The notes: generated from the sequence alone by a model not told the origin. Shown: positions 1-10,752, numbered from the stretch's first letter. The stretch: DNA of 64,000 bases from Cellulophaga sp. RHA19 (GCF_002813425.1 NZ_PHUL01000001.1:1054001-1118000); one strand, 5' to 3'. Numbers and translations are program-made.

Positions 1-104
1 TTGTGTTATTTTTTTTGTCGTTTTTTTTTTTTATTAGACACAATACCAGTAATTTAGCAAAGCCATAGCATAAGTAGGTTAAGTTTATGGTAAGATTTGG
101 GACG

Positions 105-139
105 AAAAGGGTAGAGATCTTCTCTGCCCTTTTCTATTT
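105..139 (+). terminator. Rho-independent terminator of a gene upstream of the window
   Basis: A 13-bp stem (105-117 with 121-133, one G-T pair, 3-base loop) is followed by a T-rich stretch. The first 100 bases carry no convincing reading frame and contain a T-run at 20-32. The hairpin probably ends a rightward gene that lies outside the window. Confidence 0.6.
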
Positions 140-163
140 TATAGAATTAAGTAAATACAAAGC

Positions 164-199
164 ATAAAAAAAGCCACTCTAAAACAAGAGTGGCTTTTA
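164..199 (-). terminator. Terminator of the superoxide dismutase gene
   Basis: A perfect 9-bp stem (172-180 with 187-195) is flanked by an A-run on the plus strand, which becomes a T-run on the minus strand. It lies about 20 bases after the stop codon of the leftward sod gene. Confidence 0.85.
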
Positions 200-217
200 T
201 ATTTTAAATGTATTTCT

Positions 218-826
218 TTACTTGTTGCTAGCGTAAAGTTCAGATACTTTATCCCAGTTAATTACATTAAAAAATCCTCCAATGTAATCAGGTCTTCTAT
301 TTTGGTAGTTTAAGTAGTAAGCATGTTCCCAAACATCTAACCCTAAAATAGGAAAACCGCCACAACCAACTCCTGGCATTAACGGGTTGTCTTGGTTAGG
401 AGAAGAACAAACTTCTACTTTACCTCCTTTTTGTACACACAACCAAGCCCAACCAGAACCAAATCTAGTTGCTGCTGCAGTAGAGAAAGCCTCTTTAAAA
501 GCATCAAAAGAACCGTAAGCTTCATTAATAGCTGTTGCTAACTCGCCAGTTGGCTCGCCACCACCGTTAGGAGACATTACTTCCCAGAAAAGAGAGTGAT
601 TGTAAAATCCACCACCGTTGTTACGTACAGCGCCATTGTTCATATCTAGGTTAGTTAAGATATCTTCAATAGATTTCCCAGCTAAATCTGTTCCTTCAAT
701 AGCACCATTAAGTTTAGTTGTATATCCGTTGTGATGTTTTGTATGGTGAATCTCCATAGTTCTAGCATCAATATGTGGTTCTAACGCATCATATGCGTAA
801 GGTAATTTTGGTAATTCAAAAGCCAT
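218..826 (-). CDS. sodA: Superoxide dismutase, Mn-type signature
   Basis: This 202-aa enzyme of the Fe/Mn superoxide dismutase family converts superoxide to oxygen and hydrogen peroxide in the cytoplasm. The start is placed at [10 protein letters not shown] (826); an upstream in-frame ATG at 895 would add 23 residues unlike the family. Metal ligands are visible as His27 in the HHTKHHNGY stretch, the NHSLFW His, and the Asp and His of [10 protein letters not shown]. The Gly in [13 protein letters not shown] together with the Gln in NQDNPLMP is the arrangement typical of Mn-dependent members, although metal use cannot be proved from sequence. It is a single-gene unit with its own terminator, divergent from the nuclease gene at 949. 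Confidence 0.96.
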   Translation of the reverse strand: MAFELPKLPYAYDALEPHIDARTMEIHHTKHHNGYTTKLNGAIEGTDLAGKSIEDILTNLDMNNGAVRNNGGGFYNHSLFWEVMSPNGGGEPTGELATAINEAYGSFDAFKEAFSTAAATRFGSGWAWLCVQKGGKVEVCSSPNQDNPLMPGVGCGGFPILGLDVWEHAYYLNYQNRRPDYIGGFFNVINWDKVSELYASNK

Positions 827-864
827 AATTATATCTATTTTTATGTTAAAAAAATGTCTTAGTT

Positions 865-872
865 CAAATTTA
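865..872 (-). promoter_or_regulatory. Candidate -7 element of the sod promoter
   Basis: On the minus strand this reads TAAATTTG, a full match to the Bacteroidota TAnnTTTG -7 element, 38 bases before the chosen sod start. No clear -33 TTG is seen at the usual distance. The position supports the start at 826, because the longer ORF would begin upstream of the promoter. Confidence 0.5.
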
Positions 873-948
873 CAATATTCTAAGGCATTTTCCATAACGT
901 TTCTGTTAAGAACATTGTAATATTATGTAATTTGCAGCTAAAAACTAG

Positions 949-3900
949 TTGGAAACTTCGCCTTACAAAATATACAGCGCATCTGCAGGCTCGGGTAAAA
1001 CATATACCTTGGCAAAGGAATATCTTAAAATAATTTTATCTTCTGCTACAGCAAAAAGTTACAGACAAATACTAGCTATTACTTTTACAAATAAGGCTGT
1101 TAATGAGATGAAACAGCGTATTTTAGATAATTTATATGCTTTTAGTAAGGTTGATGAAAGTACAACTCCCTCAGATTTATTTTTAGATGTAGCAAAAGAA
1201 CTTAATGTATCTACTGAAGAGTTGCAAAAAAGAGCAAAACAGGTACACAAGAGTATTCTGCATAACTATGCTTTTTTTGATATTAGTACAATAGATAAGT
1301 TTACACACAGACTTATTAGGACTTTTGCAAAGGATTTAAAAATACCACAGAATTTTGAAGTGGTTTTAGACACCCAATTATTATTAGCAGAAGCTGTAGA
1401 GAGGTTGCTTGCAAAAGCAGGTACAGATAAACTTTTAACCAATACATTACTAGAGTTTACTTTTGAAAAAATAGATGATGACAAAAGTTGGGATATTTCT
1501 TTTGATTTAAATAAGGTGGGCAAAATGTTGTTTAATGAAAACAATATAGAGCATTTAAAGAGTTTTAAAACTAAAAGCATTACAGATTTTTTAGCGTTAA
1601 AAAAGACACTTATTACCACGCTAAAAAATTTAGAAGAGGCTGCTATATTAAAGGCAAAAACTGTAGATGCTATTATAGAGACAGAAGGAATAGATGTTAC
1701 AGATTTCCCTAGGCAAACCTTACCAAATCATTTTAAAAAAATAATAGAAGGAGAGTTTAACCCCGCTAAATTATATAACAATAAGCTTGGTGAAAATTTG
1801 CAAAATGGTAAAATATTTAAAGCCTCTGTTAAAAATGCACCGGACCACATAGCTCCAATGCTTTTAGAAATTTATACAAGTGTAAAAGATACAATGTACC
1901 AAAGAGCGTTGTATAAAAATGTATATAGTAATATTGTACCGTTAACGGTATTAAATGAAATACAGAAAGAAATTAATACTATTTGTAAAGAAAGAGATCA
2001 GCTAACTCTGGCATCTTTTAACGCTATAATTTCTAAGGAAATTAAAAATCAGCCAGCACCTTTTATATATGAAAGGCTTGGAGAAAAATACAGGCACTAT
2101 TTTGTAGATGAGTTTCAAGACACATCTGAGCTTCAATGGAAAAACTTAATACCTTTAATAGGTAATGCGTTAGAAAGTTTAGATGACTATGGTAAAAAAG
2201 GGTCGCTATTATTGGTGGGGGACGCTAAGCAAGCTATTTACAGGTGGCGTGGTGGCAAGGCAGAACAATTTATACAGTTAGCTAATAAAAAAGAGTTGCC
2301 ATATGTGTTAGAGCCGCAGACAGCAGAATTACCTAGAAATTACAGAAGCTTTTCAGAAATTATTAATTTTAATAATAGCTTTTTTACAGTAACTAGCAAT
2401 TTGCTAAACAATACCACGTATGCAGATTTGTATATTTCTGGTAATAAGCAAGGTGTGAATGCAAAAAAAGGTGGTTTGGTAGAGTTGTCTTTTATTCCTG
2501 ATGATAAGGAAGAAAACGATAACGATTTGTATTGTGCTTCGGTTTTAGAAACAATTACATCATTAACATCAGAAAAAAAATACAACTATAAAGATATTTG
2601 TATTCTAGTGCGTTCCAATAGTCATAGTTATGTATTAGCAGATTTTTTAACGGCTCAAAAAATTCCAGTAATATCATCAGAATCTCTATTACTAAAGAGT
2701 AGTGACAAGGTAAGTTTTTTACTAAATTTATTAACTTATAGTACGCAGCCAAAAGATAAAGATACCTCTTATGAGATTTTATATTTTTTAGCAGATAAGG
2801 AAGAGGATACACACAACTTTATACAAGCTAACTTAAATACCTTAGAGGAATTTTTGTTAAGCAAATACGGTTTTGCAATAAATAAGCTTAAACAACTGTC
2901 TGTTTTTGATGCTTTTGAAAAAGCAATTCATCAATTTAAATTGGCAGAAACATCAGACGCATATCTTATTAGTTTAATGGATGAAGTTTTAGATGTTGAA
3001 CAAAAAGATGGTGTTAGTGCACAGACTTTTTTAGCCTTTTGGGATAAGAAAAAAGATAAATTATCTTTAAAAGCTCCAGATAATATTAATGCCGTGCAAA
3101 TAATGACGGTGCATAAATCCAAAGGGTTGGAGTTTCCTATTGTAATTTTTCCGTTTGCAAATTCTTTTATATATGGTAAGGATGAAAAAATATGGTTGCC
3201 AGTAGATTCTCAACAGTTTAATGGTTTTACAGAAATGTTAGTAACCAAAAAACAAGAAATGGAAGAGTATGGCGAGTTGGCAGCTAAACTATTTACAGAA
3301 GAGCATAGCAAACAAGAGTTAGATGCCTTTAATGTATTATACGTTGCATTAACTAGAGCCGTAAAAGCACTGTATGTAATTAGTAAAAAAGAACTAAATG
3401 CAAAAGGAGAACCAAATATGAATAGGTATTCTGGTTTGTTTATAAAGTATTTACAGCAACAAGGTGTCTGGACCGATACTCAGCTTGTTTATAGTTTTGG
3501 AAATTTACAAGTAGCAGAAGAGGTTGCTTTAAAAACAGATAAGCTTAATCATATAGCGTACCAATATTCTACTAAAGACAGACCAAGCTTTAAAATACTT
3601 ACTAGGTCTGGTATGTTATGGGAAACAGGTAGAGACGTAGCTTTAGAAAAAGGAAACCTTATACACTTGCTACTTAGTTATGTCCAAACTAAAAAGGATA
3701 TTGATAAAGCAATAGCTATATTAATAAGAGTCGGGCATTTAACGCCTACAGATAAAGAGGCAACCAAACAAAAAGTACTTACAGTTATAGAGCACCCAGA
3801 TTTAGCCTTATATTATAAGGAAGGAAATATTGTTAAGAACGAAAAGGATATAATTACAGCAGAAGGATTACTTTTGCGTCCAGACAGAGTTGTAATTAAC

Positions 3901-4068
3901 ACAAATAACGAAGCAACTGTTATAGATTACAAAACAGGTATGCCAAATAATAGCTACCACCAACAAGTAAATAGTTATGCTTATGCATTAGAAGCTATGA
4001 ATTATAAAATAGCAGCTAAAGTAATAGTATATATTAATGATAACATTACTCCAGAATTTATAAGTTAA
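949..4068 (+). CDS. AddA/RecB-like UvrD-family helicase-nuclease
   Basis: This 1039-aa protein is the helicase-nuclease half of a likely AddAB-type complex that resects double-strand DNA ends for RecA repair. A Walker A motif lies at the N-terminus (SASAGSGKT, about residues 10-18). DEFQDTS follows at about 387, [13 protein letters not shown] at about 424, [11 protein letters not shown] at about 719 and ALTRA near 801. A C-terminal RecB-type nuclease shows PDRVV near 977 and VIDYKTG with Asp about 993, followed by a QxxxYxYAL stretch. The start is a TTG codon; no ATG precedes the Walker A region. The partner AddB-like gene is at 6809, separated by kbl and an ompA gene. The stop is 5 bases before kbl. 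Confidence 0.9.
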   Translation: METSPYKIYSASAGSGKTYTLAKEYLKIILSSATAKSYRQILAITFTNKAVNEMKQRILDNLYAFSKVDESTTPSDLFLDVAKELNVSTEELQKRAKQVHKSILHNYAFFDISTIDKFTHRLIRTFAKDLKIPQNFEVVLDTQLLLAEAVERLLAKAGTDKLLTNTLLEFTFEKIDDDKSWDISFDLNKVGKMLFNENNIEHLKSFKTKSITDFLALKKTLITTLKNLEEAAILKAKTVDAIIETEGIDVTDFPRQTLPNHFKKIIEGEFNPAKLYNNKLGENLQNGKIFKASVKNAPDHIAPMLLEIYTSVKDTMYQRALYKNVYSNIVPLTVLNEIQKEINTICKERDQLTLASFNAIISKEIKNQPAPFIYERLGEKYRHYFVDEFQDTSELQWKNLIPLIGNALESLDDYGKKGSLLLVGDAKQAIYRWRGGKAEQFIQLANKKELPYVLEPQTAELPRNYRSFSEIINFNNSFFTVTSNLLNNTTYADLYISGNKQGVNAKKGGLVELSFIPDDKEENDNDLYCASVLETITSLTSEKKYNYKDICILVRSNSHSYVLADFLTAQKIPVISSESLLLKSSDKVSFLLNLLTYSTQPKDKDTSYEILYFLADKEEDTHNFIQANLNTLEEFLLSKYGFAINKLKQLSVFDAFEKAIHQFKLAETSDAYLISLMDEVLDVEQKDGVSAQTFLAFWDKKKDKLSLKAPDNINAVQIMTVHKSKGLEFPIVIFPFANSFIYGKDEKIWLPVDSQQFNGFTEMLVTKKQEMEEYGELAAKLFTEEHSKQELDAFNVLYVALTRAVKALYVISKKELNAKGEPNMNRYSGLFIKYLQQQGVWTDTQLVYSFGNLQVAEEVALKTDKLNHIAYQYSTKDRPSFKILTRSGMLWETGRDVALEKGNLIHLLLSYVQTKKDIDKAIAILIRVGHLTPTDKEATKQKVLTVIEHPDLALYYKEGNIVKNEKDIITAEGLLLRPDRVVINTNNEATVIDYKTGMPNNSYHQQVNSYAYALEAMNYKIAAKVIVYINDNITPEFIS

Positions 4069-4073
4069 AAATT

Positions 4074-5267
4074 ATGTACGGTAAAATTAAAGAACACTTA
4101 CAGCAAGAAATAGACTCAATAAAAGAAGCAGGTCTATACAAAACAGAACGTATAATAACATCTCCACAAGATGCAGTTATTAAAATTTCTACAGGAGAAG
4201 AGGTAATTAACTTTTGTGCAAACAATTACTTAGGCTTATCATCTCATCCAGAAGTTGTGCAAGCAGCAAAAGATGCAATGGATACTCATGGTTTTGGTAT
4301 GTCGTCTGTACGTTTTATATGTGGTACTCAAGACATACATAAAGAGCTAGAGCAAAAAGTAGCTAATTTTTACGGTACAGAAGATACCATATTATATGCA
4401 GCAGCTTTTGATGCCAACGGAGGTGTTTTTGAGCCATTGTTATCAGCAGAAGATGCTATCATATCAGACTCATTAAACCACGCATCTATTATAGATGGTG
4501 TACGTTTATGTAAAGCAAAGCGATATAGATATGCTAATAACGATATGGCAGATTTAGAAGAGCAGCTTAAAAAAGCAAATGCAGATGGTTCTAGATTTAA
4601 GATAATAGTTACAGATGGTGTATTCTCTATGGACGGTTTACTTGCTCCATTAGATAAAATATGTGATCTAGCAGATAAGTATGATGCATTAGTAATGATT
4701 GATGAATGCCACTCTGCAGGTTTTATAGGAGAAACTGGCCGTGGAACTCTAGAAGAAAAAGGAGTTTTAGACCGTATAGACATTATAACAGGTACCTTAG
4801 GTAAAGCTTTAGGTGGTGCAATGGGAGGTTATACCACAGGTAAAAAAGAAATTATAGAAATTTTAAGACAACGCTCTAGACCATATTTATTCTCTAACTC
4901 TTTAGCTCCAGCAATTGTTGGTGCATCTATAAAAGTGTTTGATATGTTAGACAAGGACACAACCTTAAGAGATAAATTGGCAGAAAATACAGCATACTTT
5001 AAAAAAGGTATGAAAGCAGCTGGTTTAGATATTATAGATGGAGATTCTGCTATAGTGCCTGTAATGCTCTATGATGCAAAGCTTTCGCAAAAAATGGCAG
5101 ATATGCTATTAGAAAGAGGTATTTACGTAATAGGGTTTTTCTTTCCTGTAGTGCCAAAAGACAAGGCAAGAATAAGAGTTCAGCTGTCTGCAGCACACGA
5201 AAAAGAGCATTTAGACCAAGCAATTGAGGCTTTCACCGAAGTTGGAAAAGAACTTGGTATCATTTAA
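4074..5267 (+). CDS. kbl: Glycine C-acetyltransferase (2-amino-3-ketobutyrate CoA ligase)
   Basis: This 397-aa PLP-dependent enzyme of the alpha-oxoamine synthase family has the usual family length. With CoA it cleaves 2-amino-3-oxobutyrate, the product of threonine dehydrogenase, to glycine and acetyl-CoA. Visible motifs are [11 protein letters not shown], the PLP-contacting MIDECHSAG, and GTLGKALGG with the Schiff-base lysine at residue 244, the same number as in the E. coli enzyme. It starts 5 bases after the nuclease gene and is probably co-transcribed with it. No threonine dehydrogenase gene is visible in the window. Confidence 0.93.
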   Translation: MYGKIKEHLQQEIDSIKEAGLYKTERIITSPQDAVIKISTGEEVINFCANNYLGLSSHPEVVQAAKDAMDTHGFGMSSVRFICGTQDIHKELEQKVANFYGTEDTILYAAAFDANGGVFEPLLSAEDAIISDSLNHASIIDGVRLCKAKRYRYANNDMADLEEQLKKANADGSRFKIIVTDGVFSMDGLLAPLDKICDLADKYDALVMIDECHSAGFIGETGRGTLEEKGVLDRIDIITGTLGKALGGAMGGYTTGKKEIIEILRQRSRPYLFSNSLAPAIVGASIKVFDMLDKDTTLRDKLAENTAYFKKGMKAAGLDIIDGDSAIVPVMLYDAKLSQKMADMLLERGIYVIGFFFPVVPKDKARIRVQLSAAHEKEHLDQAIEAFTEVGKELGII

Positions 5268-5314
5268 TTAAGTTAATTTTTTTATTAATTGTGTTAAAAA
5301 AAAGAGCTGTTTGA

Positions 5315-5346
5315 TTTTGTTAATAAATAGTAACAACTTACATTTG
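5315..5346 (+). promoter_or_regulatory. Consensus Bacteroidota promoter of the ompA gene
   Basis: A TTTTG -33 element (5315-5319), a 19-base spacer and a perfect TACATTTG -7 element (5339-5346) lie 35 bases before the ATG of the OmpA gene. This is the clearest constitutive-type promoter in the window and a useful contrast to the -33-less promoters at 9702, 18276, 20108 and 27472. Confidence 0.8.
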
Positions 5347-5381
5347 CAGCTTACAAACACTTAAAACTTAAATTTTAAAGC

Positions 5382-6740
5382 ATGAAAAATCTTAGCAAAT
5401 TAATGGTTGTTGCCTTACTACTAGTAGGTGTAAACAACATGCAAGCGCAAGACGAAAATAATCCTTGGCAGATTAATTTTGGTGTAAACGCAGTTGATAT
5501 GTGGCCAACTAATGATGATGATGCCCTTTACCAAACTGGAGAATTGTTTGATGAGTACTTCAATGCTACTGATCACTGGAACATTCTTCCTTCTATCTCT
5601 TATATTGGAGTTTCTAGATCTGTAGGTAATGGTTTCTCTGTAGGAGTTAGAGGTTCTTTAAATAGAATTGAAAACTTAGGAGACTGGTCAGCTGATGATC
5701 TTTCTTACTACGGTTTAGATGGTGCAATTAAATATGCATTCTTAAAAAATACAACAATTGATCCTTTCGTAGAAATCGGTGGTGGTTACACGTGGGTTGA
5801 TGAAATTGGTGCTGGTACTGTAAATGGTGGTGTTGGTGTTAACATTTGGTTCTCTGAGAACATTGGTTTAACATTACAAACTGGTTACAAGCACGGATTT
5901 GAAGATTACAGCGTTAAACATTTCCAACACTTAGCTGGTCTTGCTATCAAATTTGGTGGTGCTGATACAGATGGTGACGGTGTTTATGACAAAGATGATG
6001 CTTGTCCAGAAGTTGCTGGTTTAGAAGCTTTCAACGGTTGTCCTGATGCTGATGGTGATGGTATAGAAGACAGCAAAGATGCTTGTCCTAACGAAGCTGG
6101 ATCTAAAGAAATGAACGGTTGTCCTGATGCTGACGGTGATGGTATCGCTGATAAAGATGACGCTTGTCCTAATGAAGCAGGTACTGCTGCATTAAACGGT
6201 TGTCCTGATGCTGATGGTGACGGTGTTGCTGATAAAGATGATAAATGTCCTTCTGAGGCAGGTCCTGCTGAAAACAACGGATGTCCTTGGGCTGATAAAG
6301 ATAAAGATGGTGTATTAGACAAGGATGATAAATGTCCTGAGGTTGCTGGTACTGTTGCTAACAACGGTTGTCCTGAAGTAACTGAAGAAGTTCAAAAGAA
6401 ATTGAACGATTACGCTAGAACTATCTTATTTGATACAGGTAAATCTTCTATTAAAGCTGAGTCTACTGCTGTTATGGTAGATATCATTACTATCTTAAAA
6501 GAGTACCCTAACGCTAAGTTTACTGTTGAAGGTCACACTGATAGTGTTGGTTCTGCTTCTTTAAACCAGAAATTATCTGAGTCTAGAGCTCTTTCAGTAA
6601 AAGAATTTTTAGTAGAAAAAGGAATTGGAGAATTTAGATTATCTGCTGTAGGTTACGGTGAAGATAAGCCAATGGCTACTAACAAAACTAGAGCTGGTAG
6701 AAAGCAAAACAGAAGAGTTGAAATCAACTTAGTAAAATAA
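5382..6740 (+). CDS. OmpA-family outer-membrane protein with thrombospondin type 3 repeats
   Basis: This 452-aa protein has a signal peptide ([23 protein letters not shown]), then a beta-barrel of about 170 residues. Five or so calcium-binding thrombospondin type 3 repeats follow (about 195-330; pattern DADGDGxxDxxDxCPxxxG). The C-terminus is an OmpA/MotB peptidoglycan-binding domain (about 345-450; [24 protein letters not shown]). It most likely anchors the outer membrane to peptidoglycan. A strong promoter and a strong terminator bracket it as a single highly expressed unit. Its codon choice (many GCT, GGT and TCT codons) differs from its neighbours, consistent with high expression. Confidence 0.93.
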   Translation: MKNLSKLMVVALLLVGVNNMQAQDENNPWQINFGVNAVDMWPTNDDDALYQTGELFDEYFNATDHWNILPSISYIGVSRSVGNGFSVGVRGSLNRIENLGDWSADDLSYYGLDGAIKYAFLKNTTIDPFVEIGGGYTWVDEIGAGTVNGGVGVNIWFSENIGLTLQTGYKHGFEDYSVKHFQHLAGLAIKFGGADTDGDGVYDKDDACPEVAGLEAFNGCPDADGDGIEDSKDACPNEAGSKEMNGCPDADGDGIADKDDACPNEAGTAALNGCPDADGDGVADKDDKCPSEAGPAENNGCPWADKDKDGVLDKDDKCPEVAGTVANNGCPEVTEEVQKKLNDYARTILFDTGKSSIKAESTAVMVDIITILKEYPNAKFTVEGHTDSVGSASLNQKLSESRALSVKEFLVEKGIGEFRLSAVGYGEDKPMATNKTRAGRKQNRRVEINLVK

Positions 6741-6772
6741 TAAGAGTTTAAAACTCTAATTTTATAGAAAAG

Positions 6773-6798
6773 GCTCCGCAATTGCGGAGCTTTTTTTA
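6773..6798 (+). terminator. Strong terminator after the ompA gene
   Basis: An 18-base perfect palindrome (GCTCCGCA with TGCGGAGC plus the central AT) is followed by seven T residues. It lies 32 bases after the ompA stop and ends 11 bases before the next ATG. Confidence 0.9.
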
Positions 6799-6808
6799 TT
6801 TTTAACCC

Positions 6809-9547
6809 ATGCAAAGCTTTTTAGAAGATACACTACTTAAAATTATAGATAAAGAAGGTTCATTAGAGAACCTTATTTTTGTTTTACCAAGCAAGCGTGC
6901 AGGTACATTTCTTAAAAATGCAATCTCTAAACACGTAAATTCTACAATATTTGCACCTGAAATACAAAGTATAGAAGACTTTGTAGAAAAAATTTCGGGT
7001 TTAGCATATGCTTCTAATACGCAGCAGTTATTTGAACTGTATAGAGCATATACAACCACAGTTAAAGGAGAGCAAGATGGTTTCTATGCTTTTTCTAAAT
7101 GGGGAACTACCCTATTACAAGACTTTAACGAAATTGATAGGTATTTTGTAGATACAAAAAAGATATTTTCTCATTTAAATGCTGTACAAGAAATTAACCA
7201 CTGGACTGTAGAGAAAGACAAAAGCAGTATAATTACTAATTATATGGCATTTTGGGATTCGTTAGAAGCGCTTTACACAGCTTTTAATGCATCGTTGAAG
7301 CAAGAAGGTCTTGGTCACCAAGGTTTGGTCTATAGAGAGGCCTGTGTTAATTTAGATAGTTATATACAAGACACCAAACAATATAAACACTTATTTATTG
7401 GGTTTAATGCTTTAAACACAGCAGAGGAATTAATTATTGAAACCATTTTAGAGAAAACTAGTGCAGAAATTTTTTGGGATTTAGATGAGTATTTCTTTAA
7501 AGATCCAGTACATGATGCTGGTTTTTTTATTCGTCAGTTTAGTAAAGAGTGGCGTTATTTTAAAGACAAAAGCCTAGAGGTTAATAGCGGTACATATTTA
7601 ACACCTAAAAATATTACAATTACAGGTGTGCCTAAAAACGTTTCTCAGGCAAAATACGTGGGTAGTATTTTAGGAAATTTGCACCAAGAGAAAAAAAGTA
7701 TGTTAACCAATACTGCGGTTGTATTAGGAGATGAAACACTTTTAAATCCCTTAATTAATGCAATTCCAGAGGAAATAAATGGTATAAACATTACAATGGG
7801 TTTTCCATTGCATAAATCGCCTTTAGAGAGTTTATTTACACAGTTGTTTGAGCTTTATATACGTAGAGACGATAAAGGATGGTATTACCAACACGTAACA
7901 ACCGTATTAAATCATCCTTACATACAATTACTTTTTTCTACAGATGATGATACAATTAATGCTGCAGATACTATTTGTACTCAAATTAAGTCTAGAAATT
8001 GGATTTATGTAGATGTACATAAGTTGCAATTAGTAAATACTACTAAATCTACCTATTTAGATCTTTTGTTTTTTAGCGCTACAGCAACGGTTCCTCTTTT
8101 TTTACAAAAATGCTTGGCTTTAATTTCAGGAATTAAGGAACGTATAAATACTGAAAGTAACGGATTAGAATTGGAGTATTTATACAGGTTTCATCAGTTG
8201 TTTAACCAGTTAAATGATTTGGCATCTAAATACCCATTTTTAGACGATTTACAGTCGCTCTTTGGATTGTACAAGGAGTTATTGTCTAGTGAAACATTAG
8301 ATTTTAAAGGAGAACCCTTAAAAGGTTTGCAGATAATGGGAATGTTAGAGAGTAGAAACTTAGATTTTGAAACCGTACTTCTAACTTCTGTTAATGAAGG
8401 AATTTTGCCATCTGGTAAATCTAATAATTCATTTATTCCTTTTGATATAAAAAAAATGTATGGTTTGCCTACGTACAAAGAAAAAGATGCCGTATATACG
8501 TATCACTTTTACAGACTTCTTCAGCGAGCAAAAAACATATACTTGGTATACAATACAGAACCAGATGTGTTAGAGGGTGGTGAAGTTAGTAGACTAATTA
8601 GACAGTTGTTGGCAGACGATAACATATCAAAGTACATTACAGAAACTATTGCTTTTCCTGAAATTAAATCTCCAGAAAAGAAAGAAGTATCAATACAAAA
8701 AGATGCAAATTTAATGGAGCTAATTAGGGGTATTGCAGCTTATGGTTTTTCGCCAACATCTTTATCAAACTATATTAGAAATCCGTTAGATTTTTACAAA
8801 AAGAATATTTTAAAAATTAACGAACTAGAGGAGGTAGAAGAAACTGTGGCAGCCAATACATTTGGTACTATTGTACATGAAACGTTAGATGAGCTTTATC
8901 AGCCATTTATAAATACCTTTTTAGACCCAGATAAACTAAAAGAATTGCTGCCTAGAGTTAATGCTACTGTGCGTAAACATTTTGGTATACATTATAAAAA
9001 TGTAAGCTTAGAAGAGGGTAAAAATCTAATAGCTTTTAATGTAGTTTTAAAGTACGTAGAAAACTTTATTAAGATAGAAATAGAAAGTGCAAAAAGGCAT
9101 AGAATAAAAATTATTGGACTAGAAATGTCCTTAAAAACAGCAATAAACGTTCCTGGAATAAATTTTCCTGTGCATATAAAAGGTAAGTTAGATAGGATAG
9201 ATGAGATAGATGGTGTTTTGCGTGTTATAGATTATAAAACAGGTAAAGTAGAGCAAAAAAATCTTAATTTAAGTAATTGGGAAGATATCATAGAGGAGTA
9301 TGATAAGAGTAAGGCTTTTCAGTTATTGTGCTATGCTTATATGTATAATGATGTTGTTCCTGTGGATAAAGTAGAGGCAGGAATTTTCTCTTTTAAAAAT
9401 ATAAAAGCAGGGATTTTAAAGTTTACGGAAAACAGAAATACAATAATTACAGAAGATACTATAGCTAAGTTTACAGATGAACTGCACAAATTAATCGGTG
9501 AAATATGTAGTCCAGAACATCCCTTTGTAGAAAAAGAGATAAAATAG
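6809..9547 (+). CDS. AddB-like PD-(D/E)XK nuclease, partner of the AddA-like protein
   Basis: This 912-aa protein has the layout of AddB. The N-terminal region is derived from a helicase fold (NLIFVLPSKRAGTFLKNAI) but lacks an intact GxGKT Walker A motif. The C-terminal RecB-type nuclease shows FGTIVHETLDELY, LDRIDEIDGVLRVIDYKTG with active-site Asp at 808, and a QLLCYAYMY helix. The C-terminal tail has a single Cys (EICSPEHPF), so the four-cysteine iron-sulphur cluster of Bacillus AddB appears absent. Its pair is the helicase at 949. The gene follows the ompA terminator and so needs its own promoter or read-through. Confidence 0.85.
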   Translation: MQSFLEDTLLKIIDKEGSLENLIFVLPSKRAGTFLKNAISKHVNSTIFAPEIQSIEDFVEKISGLAYASNTQQLFELYRAYTTTVKGEQDGFYAFSKWGTTLLQDFNEIDRYFVDTKKIFSHLNAVQEINHWTVEKDKSSIITNYMAFWDSLEALYTAFNASLKQEGLGHQGLVYREACVNLDSYIQDTKQYKHLFIGFNALNTAEELIIETILEKTSAEIFWDLDEYFFKDPVHDAGFFIRQFSKEWRYFKDKSLEVNSGTYLTPKNITITGVPKNVSQAKYVGSILGNLHQEKKSMLTNTAVVLGDETLLNPLINAIPEEINGINITMGFPLHKSPLESLFTQLFELYIRRDDKGWYYQHVTTVLNHPYIQLLFSTDDDTINAADTICTQIKSRNWIYVDVHKLQLVNTTKSTYLDLLFFSATATVPLFLQKCLALISGIKERINTESNGLELEYLYRFHQLFNQLNDLASKYPFLDDLQSLFGLYKELLSSETLDFKGEPLKGLQIMGMLESRNLDFETVLLTSVNEGILPSGKSNNSFIPFDIKKMYGLPTYKEKDAVYTYHFYRLLQRAKNIYLVYNTEPDVLEGGEVSRLIRQLLADDNISKYITETIAFPEIKSPEKKEVSIQKDANLMELIRGIAAYGFSPTSLSNYIRNPLDFYKKNILKINELEEVEETVAANTFGTIVHETLDELYQPFINTFLDPDKLKELLPRVNATVRKHFGIHYKNVSLEEGKNLIAFNVVLKYVENFIKIEIESAKRHRIKIIGLEMSLKTAINVPGINFPVHIKGKLDRIDEIDGVLRVIDYKTGKVEQKNLNLSNWEDIIEEYDKSKAFQLLCYAYMYNDVVPVDKVEAGIFSFKNIKAGILKFTENRNTIITEDTIAKFTDELHKLIGEICSPEHPFVEKEIK

Positions 9548-9617
9548 ACATATAATGCATTTCATCGATACTTTTTGTTTTTTCATCGGAGTTAAATTTT
9601 TTTACAAAAAATGCAAC

Positions 9618-9709
9618 TTTATTCAACTACAATAAACTACCATTCATCTACACTAAATTACTTTTCAACTTTACAAGAAAATTTAAGTAAAATAGAGAAA
9701 GTATATTTG
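9618..9709 (+). promoter_or_regulatory. Promoter A: three 21-bp-phased LytTR-like boxes plus a -7 element
   Basis: Three related 15-mers start at 9618, 9639 and 9660, exactly 21 bp apart. The central copy, ACCATTCATCTACAC, is the closest to consensus; the outer two each match it at 10 of 15 positions. A TATATTTG -7 element lies at 9702-9709, 63 bp after the start of the central copy. No -33 TTTG is present near 9680. The gene start is 9730. This layout is that of an activator-dependent promoter; see promoters B, C and D. Confidence 0.75.
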
Positions 9710-9729
9710 CTCATATAAAATCTAGAATT

Positions 9730-10131
9730 ATGAATATTTTATTTATTGAAGACGACATGATTGAGACAATGAAGCTGAAAAGAACAGTGTCAAAGCTTCA
9801 ATTAAAGCATAATATTACAGAGGCAAAAAATGGTGAAGAAGCTCTAGATATTTTACAGTCTGGTAATACGTTGCCAGATATAATTTTGTTAGACTTAAAT
9901 ATGCCAAGGATGAGTGGTATAGAGTTTTTATCTATTTTAAAAGCAGATGACAAGCTTAGGTTTTTACCTACTATTATATTAACTACATCAGAAAATAGAG
10001 CCGATTTACAAGAATGTTACAGAATTGGTATTGCTGGTTATGTAATAAAACCTCTTAAATATGAGGATTACGAAACCAAATTACAGAGTGTTTTAAACTA
10101 CTGGGACAACAATGAACTAGTAAAAGGATAG
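9730..10131 (+). CDS. Stand-alone CheY-like response regulator receiver
   Basis: This 133-aa protein is a single receiver domain with no output domain. The acidic pocket is Asp8/Asp9, the predicted phosphorylation site is Asp55 (IILLDLNMP), the switch Thr region is ILTTSE, and the conserved lysine is Lys107 (YVIKP). It resembles the Rcp1-type single-domain regulators often found beside phytochrome or PAS kinases. It is the first gene downstream of promoter A and lies 78 bases before the H-NOX gene, so it may be co-transcribed with the nitric-oxide signalling operon. It could shuttle phosphate between the two kinases and the HPt protein, or act by protein contact. Confidence 0.9.
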   Translation: MNILFIEDDMIETMKLKRTVSKLQLKHNITEAKNGEEALDILQSGNTLPDIILLDLNMPRMSGIEFLSILKADDKLRFLPTIILTTSENRADLQECYRIGIAGYVIKPLKYEDYETKLQSVLNYWDNNELVKG

Positions 10132-10209
10132 TACTTTTAACACCTTTCACAACAAAAGTTACTGGTTGGGTATCATTTTTCTTACTTTTATACATCTAAA
10201 TGTCTAAGT

Positions 10210-10752
10210 ATGAAAGGAGTTGTGTTTACAGAATTTTTAGAAATGGTAGAATCTAAGTTTGGTTTAGAAACTGTAGATACTATAATAGAAAATTCTAATT
10301 TACCGTCAGAAGGAATCTATACTTCTGTTGGGACTTATAGTTTTAATGAAATGGTTAGCTTAATAACTAGTTTAAGTACCGAAGTTAAAACACCAGTAGG
10401 TGATTTAATCTACGCATTTGGGTTGTTTTTATTTGATGGTTTAGCTAACGCACATCCAGAGGTAATAAAAAGCTATAATTCTCCATTAAGCCTAATATAT
10501 TCTATAGAAGATCACATACACGTACACGTTAAAAAACTGTATCCAGATGCAGAATTACCTACGTTTAAGATTTTAGAAAAAACAGATACTTCAATATCTA
10601 TGGTATATTCTTCGTCTAGAGGTTTATATCAATTAGCACACGGACTTATTGAAAAATCTTTTGAGCATTTTAACAGTAGTGCCACCGTATCATACAAACT
10701 ACTAAATGATAATGGTACAGAAGTTAAATTTGACATTACCCAGAATGGATAG
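10210..10752 (+). CDS. H-NOX (HNOB) haem nitric-oxide sensor
   Basis: This 180-aa protein matches the H-NOX family in length and hallmark residues. The N-terminus reads MKGVVFTEFLEMV. The proximal haem ligand is predicted as His104 in IHVHVKKLYPDAELP, and the haem-propionate clamp YxSxR is Tyr133-Ser135-Arg137. The position matching the oxygen-stabilising Tyr140 of Thermoanaerobacter H-NOX (five residues after the Arg) is Leu142, so a nitric-oxide-selective rather than oxygen-binding sensor is expected. Its stop overlaps the start of the PAS histidine kinase by 8 bases, the standard pairing for H-NOX and its kinase. Confidence 0.93.
   Translation: MKGVVFTEFLEMVESKFGLETVDTIIENSNLPSEGIYTSVGTYSFNEMVSLITSLSTEVKTPVGDLIYAFGLFLFDGLANAHPEVIKSYNSPLSLIYSIEDHIHVHVKKLYPDAELPTFKILEKTDTSISMVYSSSRGLYQLAHGLIEKSFEHFNSSATVSYKLLNDNGTEVKFDITQNG

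Noticed and set aside
14..33. Long T-run at the window start as a terminator
   Set aside because: No stem precedes it within the window.
5984..6364. Minus-strand ORF of 126 aa rich in Ser and Pro opposite ompA
   Set aside because: It is the antisense shadow of the TSP3 repeats and has no promoter or conserved feature.
6744..6757. Small palindrome GAGTTTAAAACTC after ompA as a second terminator
   Set aside because: AT-rich, weak and not followed by a T-run; the stronger hairpin at 6773 explains termination.
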